DNA of 24,275 nucleotides from Geobacillus icigianus (GCF_000750005.1 NZ_JPYA01000039.1:1-24275); one strand, 5' to 3'; positions 7,369 to 17,449 are shown, counted from the stretch's first letter. Notes: generated from the letters alone by a model not told the origin. Made by a program: numbers and translations.

Positions 7369-10300
7369 AGATTCCTCGCTTCAATCGATTCTCCTGATCG
7401 GGTCGGGGCCGATCGTCATCGGCCAAGCGGCTGAGTTTGATTATTCCGGCACGCAGGCGTGCATCGCCTTAAAAGAAGAAGGATACCGCGTCATTTTAGT
7501 GAACAACAATCCGGCAACGATCATGACCGATGACGTCCACGCCGATGCCGTCTATTTCGAACCGCTCACCGTCGACGCCGTCGAAGCGATCATCGCCAAG
7601 GAACGGCCGGATGGGCTGCTGGCCACATTCGGCGGCCAGACTGGGCTCAACTTAGCGTTTCAGCTGCATGAAGCCGGCGTGCTGGAAACATACGGGGTGA
7701 GACTGCTCGGAACACCGATTGAAGCCATTCAGCGCGGAGAAGACCGCGAAGCGTTCCGCGCGCTGATGCAGGAGCTTGGCGAACCGGTGCCGGAGAGCGA
7801 AATTGTCACAAGCGTCGAAGAAGCGGTCGCGTTTGCCGAAAAAATCGGTTTTCCGATCATTATTCGTCCCGCCTATACGCTCGGTGGGACGGGCGGCGGC
7901 ATTGCCGACAACATGGAGCAGTTCATTGCGCTCGTGGAAAAAGGCTTGACCGAAAGCCCGATTCGCCAATGTTTAATCGAGCGGAGCGTCGCCGGATTTA
8001 AAGAGATTGAATATGAAGTGATGCGCGACCAATCGAATACGTGCATCACGGTTTGCAATATGGAAAACGTTGATCCCGTCGGCATCCATACCGGCGATTC
8101 GATCGTCGTCGCGCCGTCGCAGACGCTGACGGATGAGGAATACCAAATGCTTCGTTCTTCAGCGGTGAAAATCATTTCGGCCTTAGGGATCATCGGCGGC
8201 TGCAACATTCAATTCGCCCTTGATCCGAACAGCAAGCAATACTACTTAATCGAAGTCAACCCGCGCGTCAGCCGTTCGTCAGCGCTCGCCTCGAAAGCGA
8301 CCGGCTATCCGATCGCCCGCATCGCCGCCAAGCTGGCTGTCGGCTATACGTTGGCCGAACTCGTCAATCCGGTGACGAAAACGACGTATGCCAGCTTCGA
8401 GCCAGCCTTGGATTATGTCGTCGTCAAGTTTCCGCGCTTGCCGTTTGACAAGTTTCCGTACGCCGACCGCAAGCTTGGCACGCAGATGAAGGCGACCGGA
8501 GAAGTGATGGCGATCGACCGCAACATGGAGCGAGCGTTCCAAAAAGCGGTGCAGTCGCTTGAAGGCAAAAACAACGGGCTGTTTTGGCCGGAACTTGCGG
8601 CGAAAACGAATGATGAGCTGAAACAACTGCTTGTTGACAAAGACGACCGCCGCTTTTTCGCTATCTTGGAATTGCTCCGCCGCGGGGTGACGGTCGAAGA
8701 CATTCACGCATGGACGAAAATCGACCGCTTTTTCCTTTGTTCGTTCGAACGGCTTGTCGCCCTTGAGAAGCAAGCCGCGGCAACGACGTTCGACACAATC
8801 GATGAAGCGACCTTCCGCTTTTTGAAAGAAAAAGGATGCAGCGACGCCTTTTTGGCCGAAACGTGGGGCGTGACCGAGCTTGACGTGCGCCGCAAGCGGA
8901 AAGAGCTTGGCATCGTGCCGTCGTACAAAATGGTTGACACGTGTGCAGCCGAGTTCCATTCGGAAACGGATTACTACTACTCAACGTATTTTGGCGAAGA
9001 CGAGCGGAAGAAAGCGAGCGGCAAGGAGAAAGTGCTGATCATCGGCGCCGGACCGATTCGCATCGGCCAAGGGATCGAGTTTGATTACAGCTCTGTTCAC
9101 AGCGTGTTCGCGTTGCAACAAGAAGGGTATGAGACGGTGATGATCAACAACAATCCGGAAACGGTGTCGACCGATTTTGCCGTCGCTGACCGCCTGTACT
9201 TTGAGCCATTGACCTTAGAGAGCGTCCTCGATGTCATGGAAGCCGAACAAATCAAGCATATCATTGTTCAATTCGGCGGCCAGACGGCGATCAATTTGGT
9301 CAAAGGACTCGAGGAAGCCGGTGTGCCGCTGCTTGGCGTCACCTACGAGATCATTGACCAGCTGGAAGATCGCGACCGTTTTTACCAGTTGCTTGAGGAG
9401 CTTGACATTCCGCACGTCCCCGGCTTGATGGCGAACAACGCTGAAGAGCTCGCCGCCAAAGCGGCCGAGATCGGCTATCCGGTGCTGCTCCGCCCGTCGT
9501 ATGTGATCGGCGGCCGCGGCATGTTCATCGTCCGGAACGAGATCCAGCTTGCCGCGTTGATCGAACAAGGTGAGTTGACGTATCCGATTTTGATCGATGC
9601 GTATTTGGACGGGAAAGAGGCGGAGGCAGACATCGTGACAGACGGAACGGACCTGTTGCTGCCGACGATCATCGAACATGTCGAAAAAGCCGGCGTCCAC
9701 TCCGGCGACAGCTACGCTTGGCTGCCGGCGCAGACGCTCACAGACGAAGAAAAAGCGAAAATCATCGACTATGCGGGCCGGATTGCCAATAAACTCGGCT
9801 TCAAAGGAATCATGAACATTCAATATGTCATTGCCGATGGCCATGTGTATGTGCTTGAAGTCAATCCGCGCGCGAGCCGGACGGTGCCGATCGTCAGCAA
9901 AACGACCGGCGTACCGCTGGCACAAATTGCGACAAAATTATTGCTTGGGAAATCGCTTGTCGACATGGTCGATGAAAACATGCGTAAATTGGCGGTCATG
10001 CCGTACGTTGTGTTGAAATACCCGGTATTTTCCACGTACAAACTGCCGGGCGTTGACCCGACCGTTGGGCCGGAAATGAAATCGACCGGTGAAGGCATCA
10101 GCATCGCCGCGACGAAGGAAGAAGCGGCGTACAAGGCGTTTTACGCCTACTTGCAAAAGAAAGCGAACGCCAATGAAATGTACGTCATCGGCGGCATCGA
10201 TGAAGCGCTGGCGGCGGAAATCGAAGCGAAACAGCTGGTGATGGTGTCCGAGCTCCCGTTTGCTGAGTGGGTGAAACGCGATGCGGCGCTGGCGGTGATC

Positions 10301-10489
10301 GACTTGGGCAAAGAGGAAGGCGAGGCGCCGAAACGAATGGCTGCGTTGTCCCGACAATTGCTCGTCTTCACAGAGCCCGAGACGTTGAAGCTCTTCTTGC
10401 AGGCGCTCGCTGTCGATCAGCTCGATGTGCAGCCGATCCAAGGCTGGCTGGAAAAGAAAAAACAGGCAGAACAGGCGGTGATTTTATGA
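7361..10489 (+). CDS. carB: Carbamoyl-phosphate synthase, large subunit, arginine-type
   Basis: 1042 residues. It makes carbamoyl phosphate from bicarbonate, ammonia and two ATP. Two homologous halves are plain: [20 protein letters not shown] near residue 12 and [17 protein letters not shown] near residue 560, each followed by an NNNPxT motif and an ATP-grasp domain with an EVNPR(V/A)SR metal site. The C-terminal allosteric domain (from about residue 935) is short and diverged, as in arginine-specific enzymes that do not respond to UMP. The start is the ATG at 7361 inside the end of carA, after AAAGGGAGAG; residues upstream in that frame lie inside carA. The stop overlaps the argF ATG. Confidence 0.96.
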   Translation: MPKDSSLQSILLIGSGPIVIGQAAEFDYSGTQACIALKEEGYRVILVNNNPATIMTDDVHADAVYFEPLTVDAVEAIIAKERPDGLLATFGGQTGLNLAFQLHEAGVLETYGVRLLGTPIEAIQRGEDREAFRALMQELGEPVPESEIVTSVEEAVAFAEKIGFPIIIRPAYTLGGTGGGIADNMEQFIALVEKGLTESPIRQCLIERSVAGFKEIEYEVMRDQSNTCITVCNMENVDPVGIHTGDSIVVAPSQTLTDEEYQMLRSSAVKIISALGIIGGCNIQFALDPNSKQYYLIEVNPRVSRSSALASKATGYPIARIAAKLAVGYTLAELVNPVTKTTYASFEPALDYVVVKFPRLPFDKFPYADRKLGTQMKATGEVMAIDRNMERAFQKAVQSLEGKNNGLFWPELAAKTNDELKQLLVDKDDRRFFAILELLRRGVTVEDIHAWTKIDRFFLCSFERLVALEKQAAATTFDTIDEATFRFLKEKGCSDAFLAETWGVTELDVRRKRKELGIVPSYKMVDTCAAEFHSETDYYYSTYFGEDERKKASGKEKVLIIGAGPIRIGQGIEFDYSSVHSVFALQQEGYETVMINNNPETVSTDFAVADRLYFEPLTLESVLDVMEAEQIKHIIVQFGGQTAINLVKGLEEAGVPLLGVTYEIIDQLEDRDRFYQLLEELDIPHVPGLMANNAEELAAKAAEIGYPVLLRPSYVIGGRGMFIVRNEIQLAALIEQGELTYPILIDAYLDGKEAEADIVTDGTDLLLPTIIEHVEKAGVHSGDSYAWLPAQTLTDEEKAKIIDYAGRIANKLGFKGIMNIQYVIADGHVYVLEVNPRASRTVPIVSKTTGVPLAQIATKLLLGKSLVDMVDENMRKLAVMPYVVLKYPVFSTYKLPGVDPTVGPEMKSTGEGISIAATKEEAAYKAFYAYLQKKANANEMYVIGGIDEALAAEIEAKQLVMVSELPFAEWVKRDAALAVIDLGKEEGEAPKRMAALSRQLLVFTEPETLKLFLQALAVDQLDVQPIQGWLEKKKQAEQAVIL

Positions 10490-11424
10490 ATGCAGTCATG
10501 TCACTGAAAGGAAGAGATGTGTTAACGCTGCTTGATTTTTCCACAGATGAAATTTTCGATTTGTTGGCGCTTGCCGCCGACTTAAAGGCGAAACAAAAAG
10601 CGGGGATTCCGTATACGCCGCTTGTCGGCAAAACGATGGCGATGATTTTTGAAAAGCCGTCAACGCGCACGCGCGTGTCGTTTGAAGTCGGCATGATCCA
10701 GCTCGGCGGCCAAGCGCTCTACTTGAACGGCAACGACCTGCAGCTCGGCCGCGGCGAAACGATCGCCGATACGGCGCGCGTCTTATCGCAATACGTCGAT
10801 GTCATGATGATCCGGACGTTTGCCCACGAAAAGGTCGAAGAATTGGCGGAATACGCGTCGGTTCCGGTCATCAACGGCTTGACCGATGACGACCATCCAT
10901 GCCAAGCGCTGGCGGATTTGCTGACGATTTATGAAGTGAAGAAAACGTTCCAAGGCGTCAAGCTCGCCTATGTCGGCGACGGCAACAACGTCGCCAACGC
11001 GCTCCTAGCAGCCGCGGCGAAAGTGGGCATGGATGTGGCCATCGCCTGTCCGCCCGGCTATGAACCAAAAGCCGCCTATGTGGAGGCGGCGCGCCAAATA
11101 GGGGAAAAAACGGGCGCCGCCGTCACGGTGACCCACGACCCGCTTGAGGCGGTGGCGGGGGCTGATGCGATTTATACCGATGTCTGGACGAGCATGGGCC
11201 AAGAGAGCGAAAGCGCCGAGCGGCTTCGCGTGTTTCAGCCGTACCAAGTGAATGAAGAGCTCGTCAAAGCGGCCAAACCCGATTACCTCTTTTTGCACTG
11301 CCTGCCGGCCCACCGCGGCGAGGAAGTGACCGCCGGCGTTATAGACGGACCGAACTCGTTCGTCTTTGAGCAAGCCGGCAACCGGCTTCATGCCCAAAAA
11401 GCGATTTTAGTGTCGATCCTATAG
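10486..11424 (+). CDS. argF: Ornithine carbamoyltransferase
   Basis: 312 residues. It joins carbamoyl phosphate and ornithine to citrulline. The carbamoyl-phosphate signature STRTR is at residues 59-63 ([12 protein letters not shown]). [11 protein letters not shown] is in the middle, and the ornithine-binding [11 protein letters not shown] carries H271/C272. The start at 10486 forms an ATGA overlap with carB and needs only a weak GGTG site, typical of coupling; ATG at 10498 is a possible alternative that would remove four residues. The open frame further upstream lies inside carB. It is the last gene of the operon. argG and argH, needed to finish arginine, are not in the window. Confidence 0.95.
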   Translation: MNAVMSLKGRDVLTLLDFSTDEIFDLLALAADLKAKQKAGIPYTPLVGKTMAMIFEKPSTRTRVSFEVGMIQLGGQALYLNGNDLQLGRGETIADTARVLSQYVDVMMIRTFAHEKVEELAEYASVPVINGLTDDDHPCQALADLLTIYEVKKTFQGVKLAYVGDGNNVANALLAAAAKVGMDVAIACPPGYEPKAAYVEAARQIGEKTGAAVTVTHDPLEAVAGADAIYTDVWTSMGQESESAERLRVFQPYQVNEELVKAAKPDYLFLHCLPAHRGEEVTAGVIDGPNSFVFEQAGNRLHAQKAILVSIL

Positions 11425-11459
11425 AAAAAGGAATTCCCGCTTCGGGAGTTCCTTTTTCG
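11425..11459 (+). terminator. Terminator 1 after argF
   Basis: Stem AAAAAGGAATTCCCG / CGGGAGTTCCTTTTT with a CTT loop and a T-tract begins at the argF stop codon. Strong and compact; the A-run on the other side makes it nearly symmetric. Confidence 0.9.
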
Positions 11460-11467
11460 CTCTTACT

Positions 11468-11506
11468 AAGGAAAAAGGGTTTCCGGAGGGGAACCCTTTT
11501 TCCTTG
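11468..11506 (+). terminator. Terminator 2 after argF (tandem)
   Basis: AAGGAAAAAGGGTTTCC pairs with GGGGAACCCTTTTTCCTT, ending in a T-run. It follows the first terminator by about ten bases, giving a double stop to the operon and insulation of yjzC. Confidence 0.85.
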
Positions 11507-11615
11507 TCAAAGGTTTGGCGTTCCGTGTGCGGCGGCCCCATCATTTCCCTTCTTATGAACAGCGGCGAAACCGGGAATGCTAACAAATGCAATCGAAGCA
11601 AGGGGGATGAAACCA

Positions 11616-11795
11616 ATGGGTCAACCGCGCCATTTTAAACCGGGAGACAAAGCGCCGAACAACGGCATTTACATTGAGATCGGCGAAACGGGAGACAATG
11701 TGAAACATCCAAAAAAGCTGAAACTGAAAGCCGGTGACACGTTTCCGGAAACGTCGAACCATAACCGGCATTGGACGTATTTGCGCAAGCCGTAA
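11616..11795 (+). CDS. yjzC: YjzC-family small protein
   Basis: 59 residues, a small cytoplasmic protein of unknown function conserved in Bacillaceae next to argF. The sequence has the family pattern: [20 protein letters not shown] in the first third and [20 protein letters not shown] at the end. The start ATG at 11616 has AGGGGG nine nucleotides upstream; an ATG at 11607 overlaps that ribosome site and the family begins at MGQ. It lies alone between the argF terminators and its own terminator, so it is probably monocistronic. The same place after argF in B. subtilis supports the name. Confidence 0.85.
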   Translation: MGQPRHFKPGDKAPNNGIYIEIGETGDNVKHPKKLKLKAGDTFPETSNHNRHWTYLRKP

Positions 11796-11803
11796 GGCCG
11801 ATG

Positions 11804-11843
11804 AAACGAAAAGCCATTCCCAGCGCGGGGTGGCTTTTCGTTT
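11804..11843 (+). terminator. Terminator after yjzC, overlapping the clpB -35
   Basis: AAACGAAAAGCCA pairs perfectly over 13 bp with TGGCTTTTCGTTT (11831-11843). The end of the T-rich arm runs into TTGCTT (11842-11847), the proposed -35 of clpB. Confidence 0.85.
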
Positions 11844-11871
11844 GCTTACCGGGCGGCCGATCCGTTATAAT
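11842..11871 (+). promoter_or_regulatory. clpB promoter (sigma-A)
   Basis: TTGCTT (11842-11847) and a perfect TATAAT (11866-11871) lie 18 nt apart, about 38 nt before the clpB start codon. Transcription would begin near 11878, at the CtsR box. Confidence 0.75.
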
Positions 11872-11878
11872 CATTTAT

Positions 11879-11895
11879 GGTCAAAAAAGGTCAAA
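11879..11895 (+). promoter_or_regulatory. CtsR operator upstream of clpB
   Basis: GGTCAAAAAAGGTCAAA is a direct repeat of the GGTCAAA heptad with a 3-nt spacer, an exact fit to the class III heat-shock operator bound by CtsR. It covers the expected start site, so CtsR would repress clpB until heat or misfolding stress inactivates it. Confidence 0.92.
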
Positions 11896-11908
11896 TGGAG
11901 GGAACGGC

Positions 11909-14497
11909 ATGGATGCAAGCCGTTTGACGGAAAAACTGCAAGAGGCGTTCGTGGCGGCGCAATCGCTCGCCAAAGAACGGCATCATCAACAGCTCGATGT
12001 CGAGCACTTGCTGTTGGCGCTCTTTGACCAAGAAGGCGGCCTAGCGCCGCGATTGTTGGCGCTTTCGGGCGCTGACAAAGAAAAGGCCGCTGACTGGCTG
12101 CGCCACCAGCTTCGGCAAAAACCGGAAGTGCATGGGGCGGCAGAAGGACAGCTGTACATCGCGCCGGCGTTGGCGCGGCTGCTTGAGGAAGCCGAAGCGG
12201 AAGCAAAACGGATGCAAGACGAGTACATATCGGTTGAACATGTGCTGCTCGCGTTGCCTCGCGGCGCCGAGCCGGTCGCCCGGCAGCTGGCGCCGTTTGG
12301 GGTGACGCGTGAAACGCTGTTGGCCGCACTGACAAAAGTAAGGGGGAATCAACGCGTGACAAGTCCGAATCCAGAGGCGACGTACGAGGCATTGACCAAA
12401 TACGGACGCGATTTAGTAGCGGAAGCCAGAGCAGGGAAAATCGACCCGGTCATCGGCCGCGACAGTGAAATTCGCCGTGTCATCCGCATTTTGTCGCGCA
12501 AAACGAAAAACAATCCGGTGTTGATCGGCGAGCCGGGCGTCGGGAAAACGGCCATTGTGGAAGGGCTCGCCCAGCGCATCGTGCGCAAAGATGTCCCGGA
12601 AGGCTTGAAAGACAAAACGATTTTCGCGCTTGATATGAGCGCGCTCGTTGCTGGAGCGAAGTTTCGCGGTGAATTTGAAGAGCGGTTGAAAGCGGTGCTC
12701 AATGAAATCAAAAAAAGCGACGGCCGCATCATTTTGTTCATTGACGAACTGCATACGATCGTCGGCGCCGGCCGGGCCGAGGGGGCGATGGACGCCGGCA
12801 ATATGTTAAAGCCGATGCTCGCCCGTGGCGAGCTGCGCTGCATCGGAGCGACGACGCTTGATGAGTACCGGCAATACATCGAAAAAGACCCGGCGCTCGA
12901 GCGCCGCTTCCAACAAGTATTGGTCCAAGAGCCGAGCGTCGAAGACACGATTTCGATTTTGCGCGGGCTGAAAGAGCGGTACGAAGTGCACCATGGCGTG
13001 AAAATTCACGATCGCGCGCTCGTCGCGGCTGCGGTGTTGTCCGACCGTTACATCTCTGACCGCTTTTTGCCTGACAAAGCGATTGATTTGGTCGATGAAG
13101 CGTGCGCGACGATCCGCACGGAAATGGATTCGATGCCGTCCGAACTCGATGAAGTGATGCGCCGCGTCATGCAGCTCGAGATTGAAGAGGCGGCCTTAAG
13201 CAAAGAAACGGATGAAGCGAGCCGCGCACGGCTTGCGGCATTGCAAAAAGAACTCGCTGATTTGCGCGAAAAAGCGAACGCCATGAAAGCGCAATGGCAG
13301 CAGGAAAAAGAAGCGCTTGACCGCGTCCGCCGCCTGCGCGAGGTGCTCGAGCGGGCCAAACGCGAACTGGAAGAGGCGGAAAACGACTATGATTTAAACA
13401 AGGCGGCCGAGCTTCGCCATGGCCGCATTCCGCAGCTGGAAAAGCAACTCAAACAGCTTGAGCAAGAAATCAGTGAGCAAAGTGAAGGGAAATTGCTGCG
13501 TGAGGAAGTGACGGAAGAAGAGATTGCCGAAATCGTGTCGCGCTGGACGGGCATTCCGCTCACTCGCCTTGTTGAAGGGGAGCGGGAAAAGCTGCTTCGC
13601 CTTCATGAATGGCTGCACAGGCGGGTCATCGGTCAAGAGGAGGCGGTCGGGCTCGTCGCCGATGCCATCTTGCGGGCGCGCGCCGGCTTGAAAGATCCGC
13701 ACCGTCCGATCGGTTCGTTTTTGTTCCTTGGACCGACCGGCGTCGGCAAAACGGAACTGGCCAAAGCGCTCGCCGAAGCGCTGTTTGACAGTGAGGAGCA
13801 ACTGATTCGTCTGGACATGTCCGAGTATATGGAAAAACACGCTGTCTCCCGCTTGATCGGAGCGCCGCCCGGCTATGTCGGCTATGAGGAAGGCGGCCAG
13901 CTGACCGAGGCGGTGCGGCGCAAGCCATATTCCGTTCTGTTGTTTGATGAAATCGAAAAAGCGCATCCGGACGTGTTCAACATCCTGCTGCAGTTGCTCG
14001 ATGACGGACGGCTCACCGATTCGCACGGGCGGACGGTCGATTTTAAAAACACGGTCGTCATCATGACATCGAACATCGGCTCGCCGCTGTTGTTGGAAAA
14101 CAAAGAGGGCGGCATCGATGAGGGCACGCGCAACGAAGTGCTTGGCCAATTGCGCGCCCATTTCCGCCCCGAGTTTTTAAACCGCATCGACGATATCGTC
14201 TTGTTCAAGCCGTTGTCGATGAACGAAGTAAAAGGCATCGTCGACAAATTCGCCCGCGAATTGTCGGGCCGTTTGGCCGATCGGCATATCGAGCTCGCGC
14301 TGACCGAAGCGGCGAAGCAATACATCGCCGAAGCGGGCTTCGACCCGGTATACGGCGCCCGACCGCTCAAACGGTTTATGCAAAAGCAAATCGAAACGCC
14401 TCTCGCCAAAGCGTTGATCGCTGGGAAGGTGAAAGAACATAGCGCCGTGACGGTCGATGTCGAAGACGGCACGATCATCATCCGGCCGTCTTCGTGA
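11909..14497 (+). CDS. clpB: ClpB disaggregase (Hsp100)
   Basis: 862 residues, close to E. coli ClpB (857). A cytoplasmic AAA+ hexamer that pulls proteins out of aggregates with DnaK help. Order: N domain (about 1-148); first AAA+ domain with Walker A GEPGVGKT (207-214) and Walker B ILFIDELH; a long coiled-coil middle domain (about 400-525, Glu/Lys/Arg-rich) that distinguishes ClpB from ClpA/ClpC/ClpE; second AAA+ domain with GPTGVGKT (608-615) and [10 protein letters not shown]. The second domain shows no ClpP-docking IGF/LGF loop that I can see. The start is the ATG at 11909 after GGAGGG; the frame is open further upstream across the promoter and CtsR box, so a longer form is ruled out. B. 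subtilis lacks clpB at this locus. Confidence 0.95.
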   Translation: MDASRLTEKLQEAFVAAQSLAKERHHQQLDVEHLLLALFDQEGGLAPRLLALSGADKEKAADWLRHQLRQKPEVHGAAEGQLYIAPALARLLEEAEAEAKRMQDEYISVEHVLLALPRGAEPVARQLAPFGVTRETLLAALTKVRGNQRVTSPNPEATYEALTKYGRDLVAEARAGKIDPVIGRDSEIRRVIRILSRKTKNNPVLIGEPGVGKTAIVEGLAQRIVRKDVPEGLKDKTIFALDMSALVAGAKFRGEFEERLKAVLNEIKKSDGRIILFIDELHTIVGAGRAEGAMDAGNMLKPMLARGELRCIGATTLDEYRQYIEKDPALERRFQQVLVQEPSVEDTISILRGLKERYEVHHGVKIHDRALVAAAVLSDRYISDRFLPDKAIDLVDEACATIRTEMDSMPSELDEVMRRVMQLEIEEAALSKETDEASRARLAALQKELADLREKANAMKAQWQQEKEALDRVRRLREVLERAKRELEEAENDYDLNKAAELRHGRIPQLEKQLKQLEQEISEQSEGKLLREEVTEEEIAEIVSRWTGIPLTRLVEGEREKLLRLHEWLHRRVIGQEEAVGLVADAILRARAGLKDPHRPIGSFLFLGPTGVGKTELAKALAEALFDSEEQLIRLDMSEYMEKHAVSRLIGAPPGYVGYEEGGQLTEAVRRKPYSVLLFDEIEKAHPDVFNILLQLLDDGRLTDSHGRTVDFKNTVVIMTSNIGSPLLLENKEGGIDEGTRNEVLGQLRAHFRPEFLNRIDDIVLFKPLSMNEVKGIVDKFARELSGRLADRHIELALTEAAKQYIAEAGFDPVYGARPLKRFMQKQIETPLAKALIAGKVKEHSAVTVDVEDGTIIIRPSS
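12340..12358 (+). other. Internal ribosome site and GTG start for short ClpB
   Basis: AAGGGGG (12340-12346) precedes an in-frame GTG (12356-12358, codon 150) with 9-nt spacing, exactly at the N-domain/AAA+ boundary. E. coli makes ClpB80 from an internal GTG at codon 149. The same arrangement here would yield a 713-residue ClpB lacking the N domain. Confidence 0.65.
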
Positions 14498-14545
14498 GCG
14501 CGGCTGCGGCTCTGCAAGTAAAAGAGGAACATGTGCCTGCCGGAG

Positions 14546-14582
14546 AAAAAGAAGCCCCAACGGTGGTGGGGGCTTCTTTTCT
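14546..14582 (+). terminator. Terminator after clpB
   Basis: AAAAGAAGCCCC pairs with GGGGCTTCTTTT around a short AACGGTGGTG loop, with a T-rich tail. The tail runs into the region used as the -35 of the next gene. Confidence 0.88.
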
Positions 14583-14605
14583 TCGTCGGGTGTTGGGCGT
14601 ATAAT
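14577..14605 (+). promoter_or_regulatory. Likely promoter of the TetR gene
   Basis: A perfect TATAAT (14600-14605) lies 25 nt before the GTG start. The best -35 at 17-nt spacing is TTTTCT (14577-14582), inside the T-tract of the clpB terminator; it matches poorly, so activity may be low. Confidence 0.55.
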
Positions 14606-14629
14606 GGGGAGCGAAAGGAGGGCTTCCGG

Positions 14630-15202
14630 GTGGCACGGGAACGGAAGATTTCGCTGACAGAACTGTTTGCCCAAACGAAACAACTTCTTCTCGAACACGG
14701 ATACGAAGGATTTACGTTCGGCCTGCTCGCTGATCGGCTCGGAGTCGCGCGCAGCGCCATTTACAAATATTTCGAGAACAAAGAGGAATTGATCACCGCC
14801 TATATGGTCGACGAAATGGAACAAGTGTTTGAAAAGCTCACCCGCATTCACGATTTTCCAGCGTTTGAAGAGCAATTTCGCTTTTTGCTCGATTTGATTT
14901 TATACCACGATGACCTACATGAGATGATTGCCATCGGAAAGAAAATTCCCGAGACTCACCCGAAAGTGAAGGAAAACAAACGCCGTCTCGCGCAATTTCA
15001 CGAGCGGATGTATGACGAAGTGCAGCCGGTGATTCAGCGAGGAAAACGGGAAGGGAAAATGAAACCGCATCTTCCTGATCGGGTGGTTCTAGGGTATATT
15101 TTCCAGTCTGCAGCGGTCCCTCATTTTCCCGGTATTTCGTTGGCGGAATGGGCGGAAAGCATTCGCGAAATCATTATGCACGGTGTGTTGAACAGAAATT
15201 GA
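14630..15202 (+). CDS. TetR/AcrR-family transcriptional regulator
   Basis: 190 residues. The N-terminal helix-turn-helix (about residues 6-52) shows the TetR pattern: GYEGFTFGLLADRLGVARSAIYKYFENKEEL. The C-terminal ligand and dimer domain is of no recognised subtype. The GTG start at 14630 has AAAGGAGGG with 7-nt spacing; the open frame upstream runs through the clpB terminator and is rejected. Its stop codon (TGA, 15200-15202) lies inside the -35 of the MMPL promoter, and operator half-sites occupy the gap to the MMPL gene. It is thus very probably the local repressor of that exporter; ligand unknown. Confidence 0.88.
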   Translation: MARERKISLTELFAQTKQLLLEHGYEGFTFGLLADRLGVARSAIYKYFENKEELITAYMVDEMEQVFEKLTRIHDFPAFEEQFRFLLDLILYHDDLHEMIAIGKKIPETHPKVKENKRRLAQFHERMYDEVQPVIQRGKREGKMKPHLPDRVVLGYIFQSAAVPHFPGISLAEWAESIREIIMHGVLNRN

Positions 15203-15228
15203 CAACAGTGTCACTTTCCCCTTATCAT
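15199..15228 (+). promoter_or_regulatory. Promoter of the MMPL gene
   Basis: A perfect -35 TTGACA (15199-15204) is followed after 17-18 nt by TTATCA/TATCAT (15222-15228). It overlaps the TetR stop codon, and a GTCACTTT half-site (15210-15217) sits in the spacer. Confidence 0.7.
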
Positions 15229-15262
15229 GAAATTGTGCTGAAAGTGACGAATGTGTCACTTT
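15210..15262. promoter_or_regulatory. Operator cluster for the TetR regulator
   Basis: AAAGTGAC (15241-15248) and GTCACTTT (15255-15262) form a perfect 8-bp inverted repeat with a 6-nt spacer. A third GTCACTTT lies at 15210-15217 inside the promoter. The dyad form and place are as expected for a TetR-family dimer repressing the exporter. Confidence 0.78.
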
Positions 15263-15292
15263 GCGCAAACTAGGAAAAACGGGGGAATGGAT

Positions 15293-17413
15293 ATGAGCAG
15301 ATGGCTGCGCGCTGTCACGGATTGGGTGGCGACAACAAAAGGCATGTGGTGGACGTTGGCGTTGTGGCTGGCGGCGATCGGGGCATTAGCCGCATTGGCG
15401 CCCAACGTGAAGCAATACGAAGCATCCAGCATCGAAACGGTGCCGAAAGAGGCGCAGTCGATGGTGGCGCAGGCGAAAGTCGATCGGTATTTTCAGGCCG
15501 ATGACGGCATTCCTGCTATTTTCGTGTTTCGCTCAGAAAAGGAACCGGTCTCCAAAGACGCGCTGCAGCGTTTGCTGATGCAAATTCAACAGCAGCATCA
15601 AGAGGCGATTGAAAAGCTTGTTCCGGTCGCTTCTCTTCCGCCGCAAGCGGCTGCTAGCTTTTTCGCCAAAGACGGGAAAACCGTTGTCGTTCCTGTGACG
15701 TATAAAGGATCGTTGGAATCGAAAGAGATCGAGGCGTTGAACAAAGACATTCGGCAACTGGTCAACAACAAGAGCGCTATGAAACTGTATATTACCGGAC
15801 CGGCCGGCATTGCGGCCGATACGCTCGCCTTGTTTTCGCGCGCGGATGTCGTCCTCCTCTTGTCAACGGTCGGATTGATTTTAGTGCTGCTGATCGTCAT
15901 TTACCGCTCGCCGCTCTTGGCGCTGATTCCGCTTGTCGTCGCCGGGATGGTGTACGGGGTGGTCGGGCAGCTGCTCGGGCTGTTAGGGCGAGGGGGGCTC
16001 GTCATCTCGAAACAAACGGTGTCGATCATGTCCATTTTACTGTTCGCAGCAATTACCGATTACTCATTGTTTATTTTTTCCCGCTACCGCGAGGAGCTGA
16101 AACGGCATGAGAACAAGCGGGAAGCGATGAGGCAGGCGATGCGCGAAACCGGGCTGCCCGTGTTGTTTTCCGGCGGCACCGTGTTGGCGGCGATGCTCGT
16201 GTTGTTTTTCGCGAAATTGGGCGATTACCGCAATTTCGCCCCCACGTTCGCCCTAGCGATGGCCGTCATTATGATCGCGTCGGTGACGTTGATTCCAGCC
16301 TTGTTCACGTTGTTTGGGCGCAAAGCGTTTTGGCCGAACATTCCGCGCGTCGGTGAGAACAAAGCGAGGGGAAGACGGACGTTTTGGGAAACAGTCGCTC
16401 GCTTTGTCGCCGCCAAGCCGCGTCTGACTGTAGCGGTCATTGGAGCGCTGTTAGTGGTGCTCGCTAGCCATTCGCCTTTTTTGCGTTATGAGTATGATTT
16501 GATCAAATCGTTCCCGCAAGATATGCCGTCACGCCAAGGATATGAGTTGCTCGAGAAGCATTTTGCCAAAGGGGAGTTGGCGCCGACAACGGTGTTGTAT
16601 GAAGGAAAAGAGGCGCTGTCCCCGCAACAGCTTGCCCGGCTGCAGGACGAACTCGGAAAGCAGCCGCTTGTCAGTGAGGTGCGCCCGGCCGGCACGGCGG
16701 ATGACGGGCGGGTCGTCTCGTTTACGCTGACGTTTCGGGAAAACCCGTACGAGGCGAAAACGCTCGATGCGCTAGAACGGATCATCGACCGGAAAGAAAC
16801 GATTCTCAACGAAAGCGGGCTTGACGGACGTCTCTATTTTGCCGGAGAGACGGCGGCGAAGGTGGATGAGCGGGCGCTGAACCATCGCGATACCGTTGTC
16901 ATCGTTTCGCTGGAGACGGTTCTCATTTTCCTTTTGCTGTTCGCGCTGACAAAATCGGTTAAGCGGTCGCTGTATATGATCGGCACGATTCTTGTCTCAT
17001 TCGCGTCCGCGCTTGGTCTTGGCATTTGGCTCGCCGACGGCCTGTTTGACATCAACGCTGTCAGCGACCGCGTGCCCATTTATGCGTTTGTCTTTTTGGT
17101 GGCGCTTGGCATTGACTATAACATCATACTCGTGTCGCGCTTTCAAGAAGAGTGGCGAACCCATTCCGTCAAGGGGGCGGTTGAGCGAGCGGTCGCCCAC
17201 ACTGGCGGTGTCATTTCGTCGGCCGGCCTCATTTTGGCGGCGACGTTTGCCGTGCTGATGACGCAGCCGGTTCAGCTATTGTTCGTGTTTGGCTTTCTTG
17301 TGGCCATCGGCATTTTGCTGGATACGTTTTTGATTCGCGGCATGTTGCTGCCGGGGCTGATCGTTTGGTTGGAAAAGGAGCGCACGGAACGTCCGCAGCC
17401 CGGAAATAGCTGA
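15293..17413 (+). CDS. MMPL-family (RND superfamily) membrane transporter
   Basis: 706 residues, close to B. subtilis YdfJ/YdgH. The protein repeats itself: one N-terminal membrane helix (about 20-40), an extracellular domain (about 45-190), a five- to six-helix bundle (about 195-345), then a second copy of the same plan. The proton-relay-like Asp pairs with Tyr in each half: D256 in AITDYSLFIFSRYREE and D608 in ALGIDYNIILVSRFQEE. The family exports lipids, siderophores or drugs using the proton gradient; the substrate is unknown here. The start is the ATG at 15293, 7 nt after GGGGG; the ATG two codons earlier is too close to it. Co-controlled by the adjacent TetR (inference). Confidence 0.9.
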   Translation: MSRWLRAVTDWVATTKGMWWTLALWLAAIGALAALAPNVKQYEASSIETVPKEAQSMVAQAKVDRYFQADDGIPAIFVFRSEKEPVSKDALQRLLMQIQQQHQEAIEKLVPVASLPPQAAASFFAKDGKTVVVPVTYKGSLESKEIEALNKDIRQLVNNKSAMKLYITGPAGIAADTLALFSRADVVLLLSTVGLILVLLIVIYRSPLLALIPLVVAGMVYGVVGQLLGLLGRGGLVISKQTVSIMSILLFAAITDYSLFIFSRYREELKRHENKREAMRQAMRETGLPVLFSGGTVLAAMLVLFFAKLGDYRNFAPTFALAMAVIMIASVTLIPALFTLFGRKAFWPNIPRVGENKARGRRTFWETVARFVAAKPRLTVAVIGALLVVLASHSPFLRYEYDLIKSFPQDMPSRQGYELLEKHFAKGELAPTTVLYEGKEALSPQQLARLQDELGKQPLVSEVRPAGTADDGRVVSFTLTFRENPYEAKTLDALERIIDRKETILNESGLDGRLYFAGETAAKVDERALNHRDTVVIVSLETVLIFLLLFALTKSVKRSLYMIGTILVSFASALGLGIWLADGLFDINAVSDRVPIYAFVFLVALGIDYNIILVSRFQEEWRTHSVKGAVERAVAHTGGVISSAGLILAATFAVLMTQPVQLLFVFGFLVAIGILLDTFLIRGMLLPGLIVWLEKERTERPQPGNS

Positions 17414-17449
17414 TCATCCGGCGCGTTTCGCTATAGCCATCCGGATGAT
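17413..17449 (+). terminator. Hairpin after the MMPL gene (weak terminator)
   Basis: ATCATCCGG (17413-17421) pairs perfectly with CCGGATGAT (17441-17449), starting at the stop codon. Only TTCTGG follows, so as an intrinsic terminator it is poor; it may act as an mRNA 3' end. Confidence 0.5.

Noticed and set aside
8279..8959. 226-codon open frame on the minus strand inside carB
   Set aside because: A mirror of the carB frame with no ribosome site or family resemblance; the same holds for 9215-9925, 13394-14161 and 13882-14760.
11771..11908. Extended N-terminus for ClpB
   Set aside because: The 46 extra codons cover the yjzC terminator, the promoter and the CtsR box; the true start has GGAGGG with good spacing.
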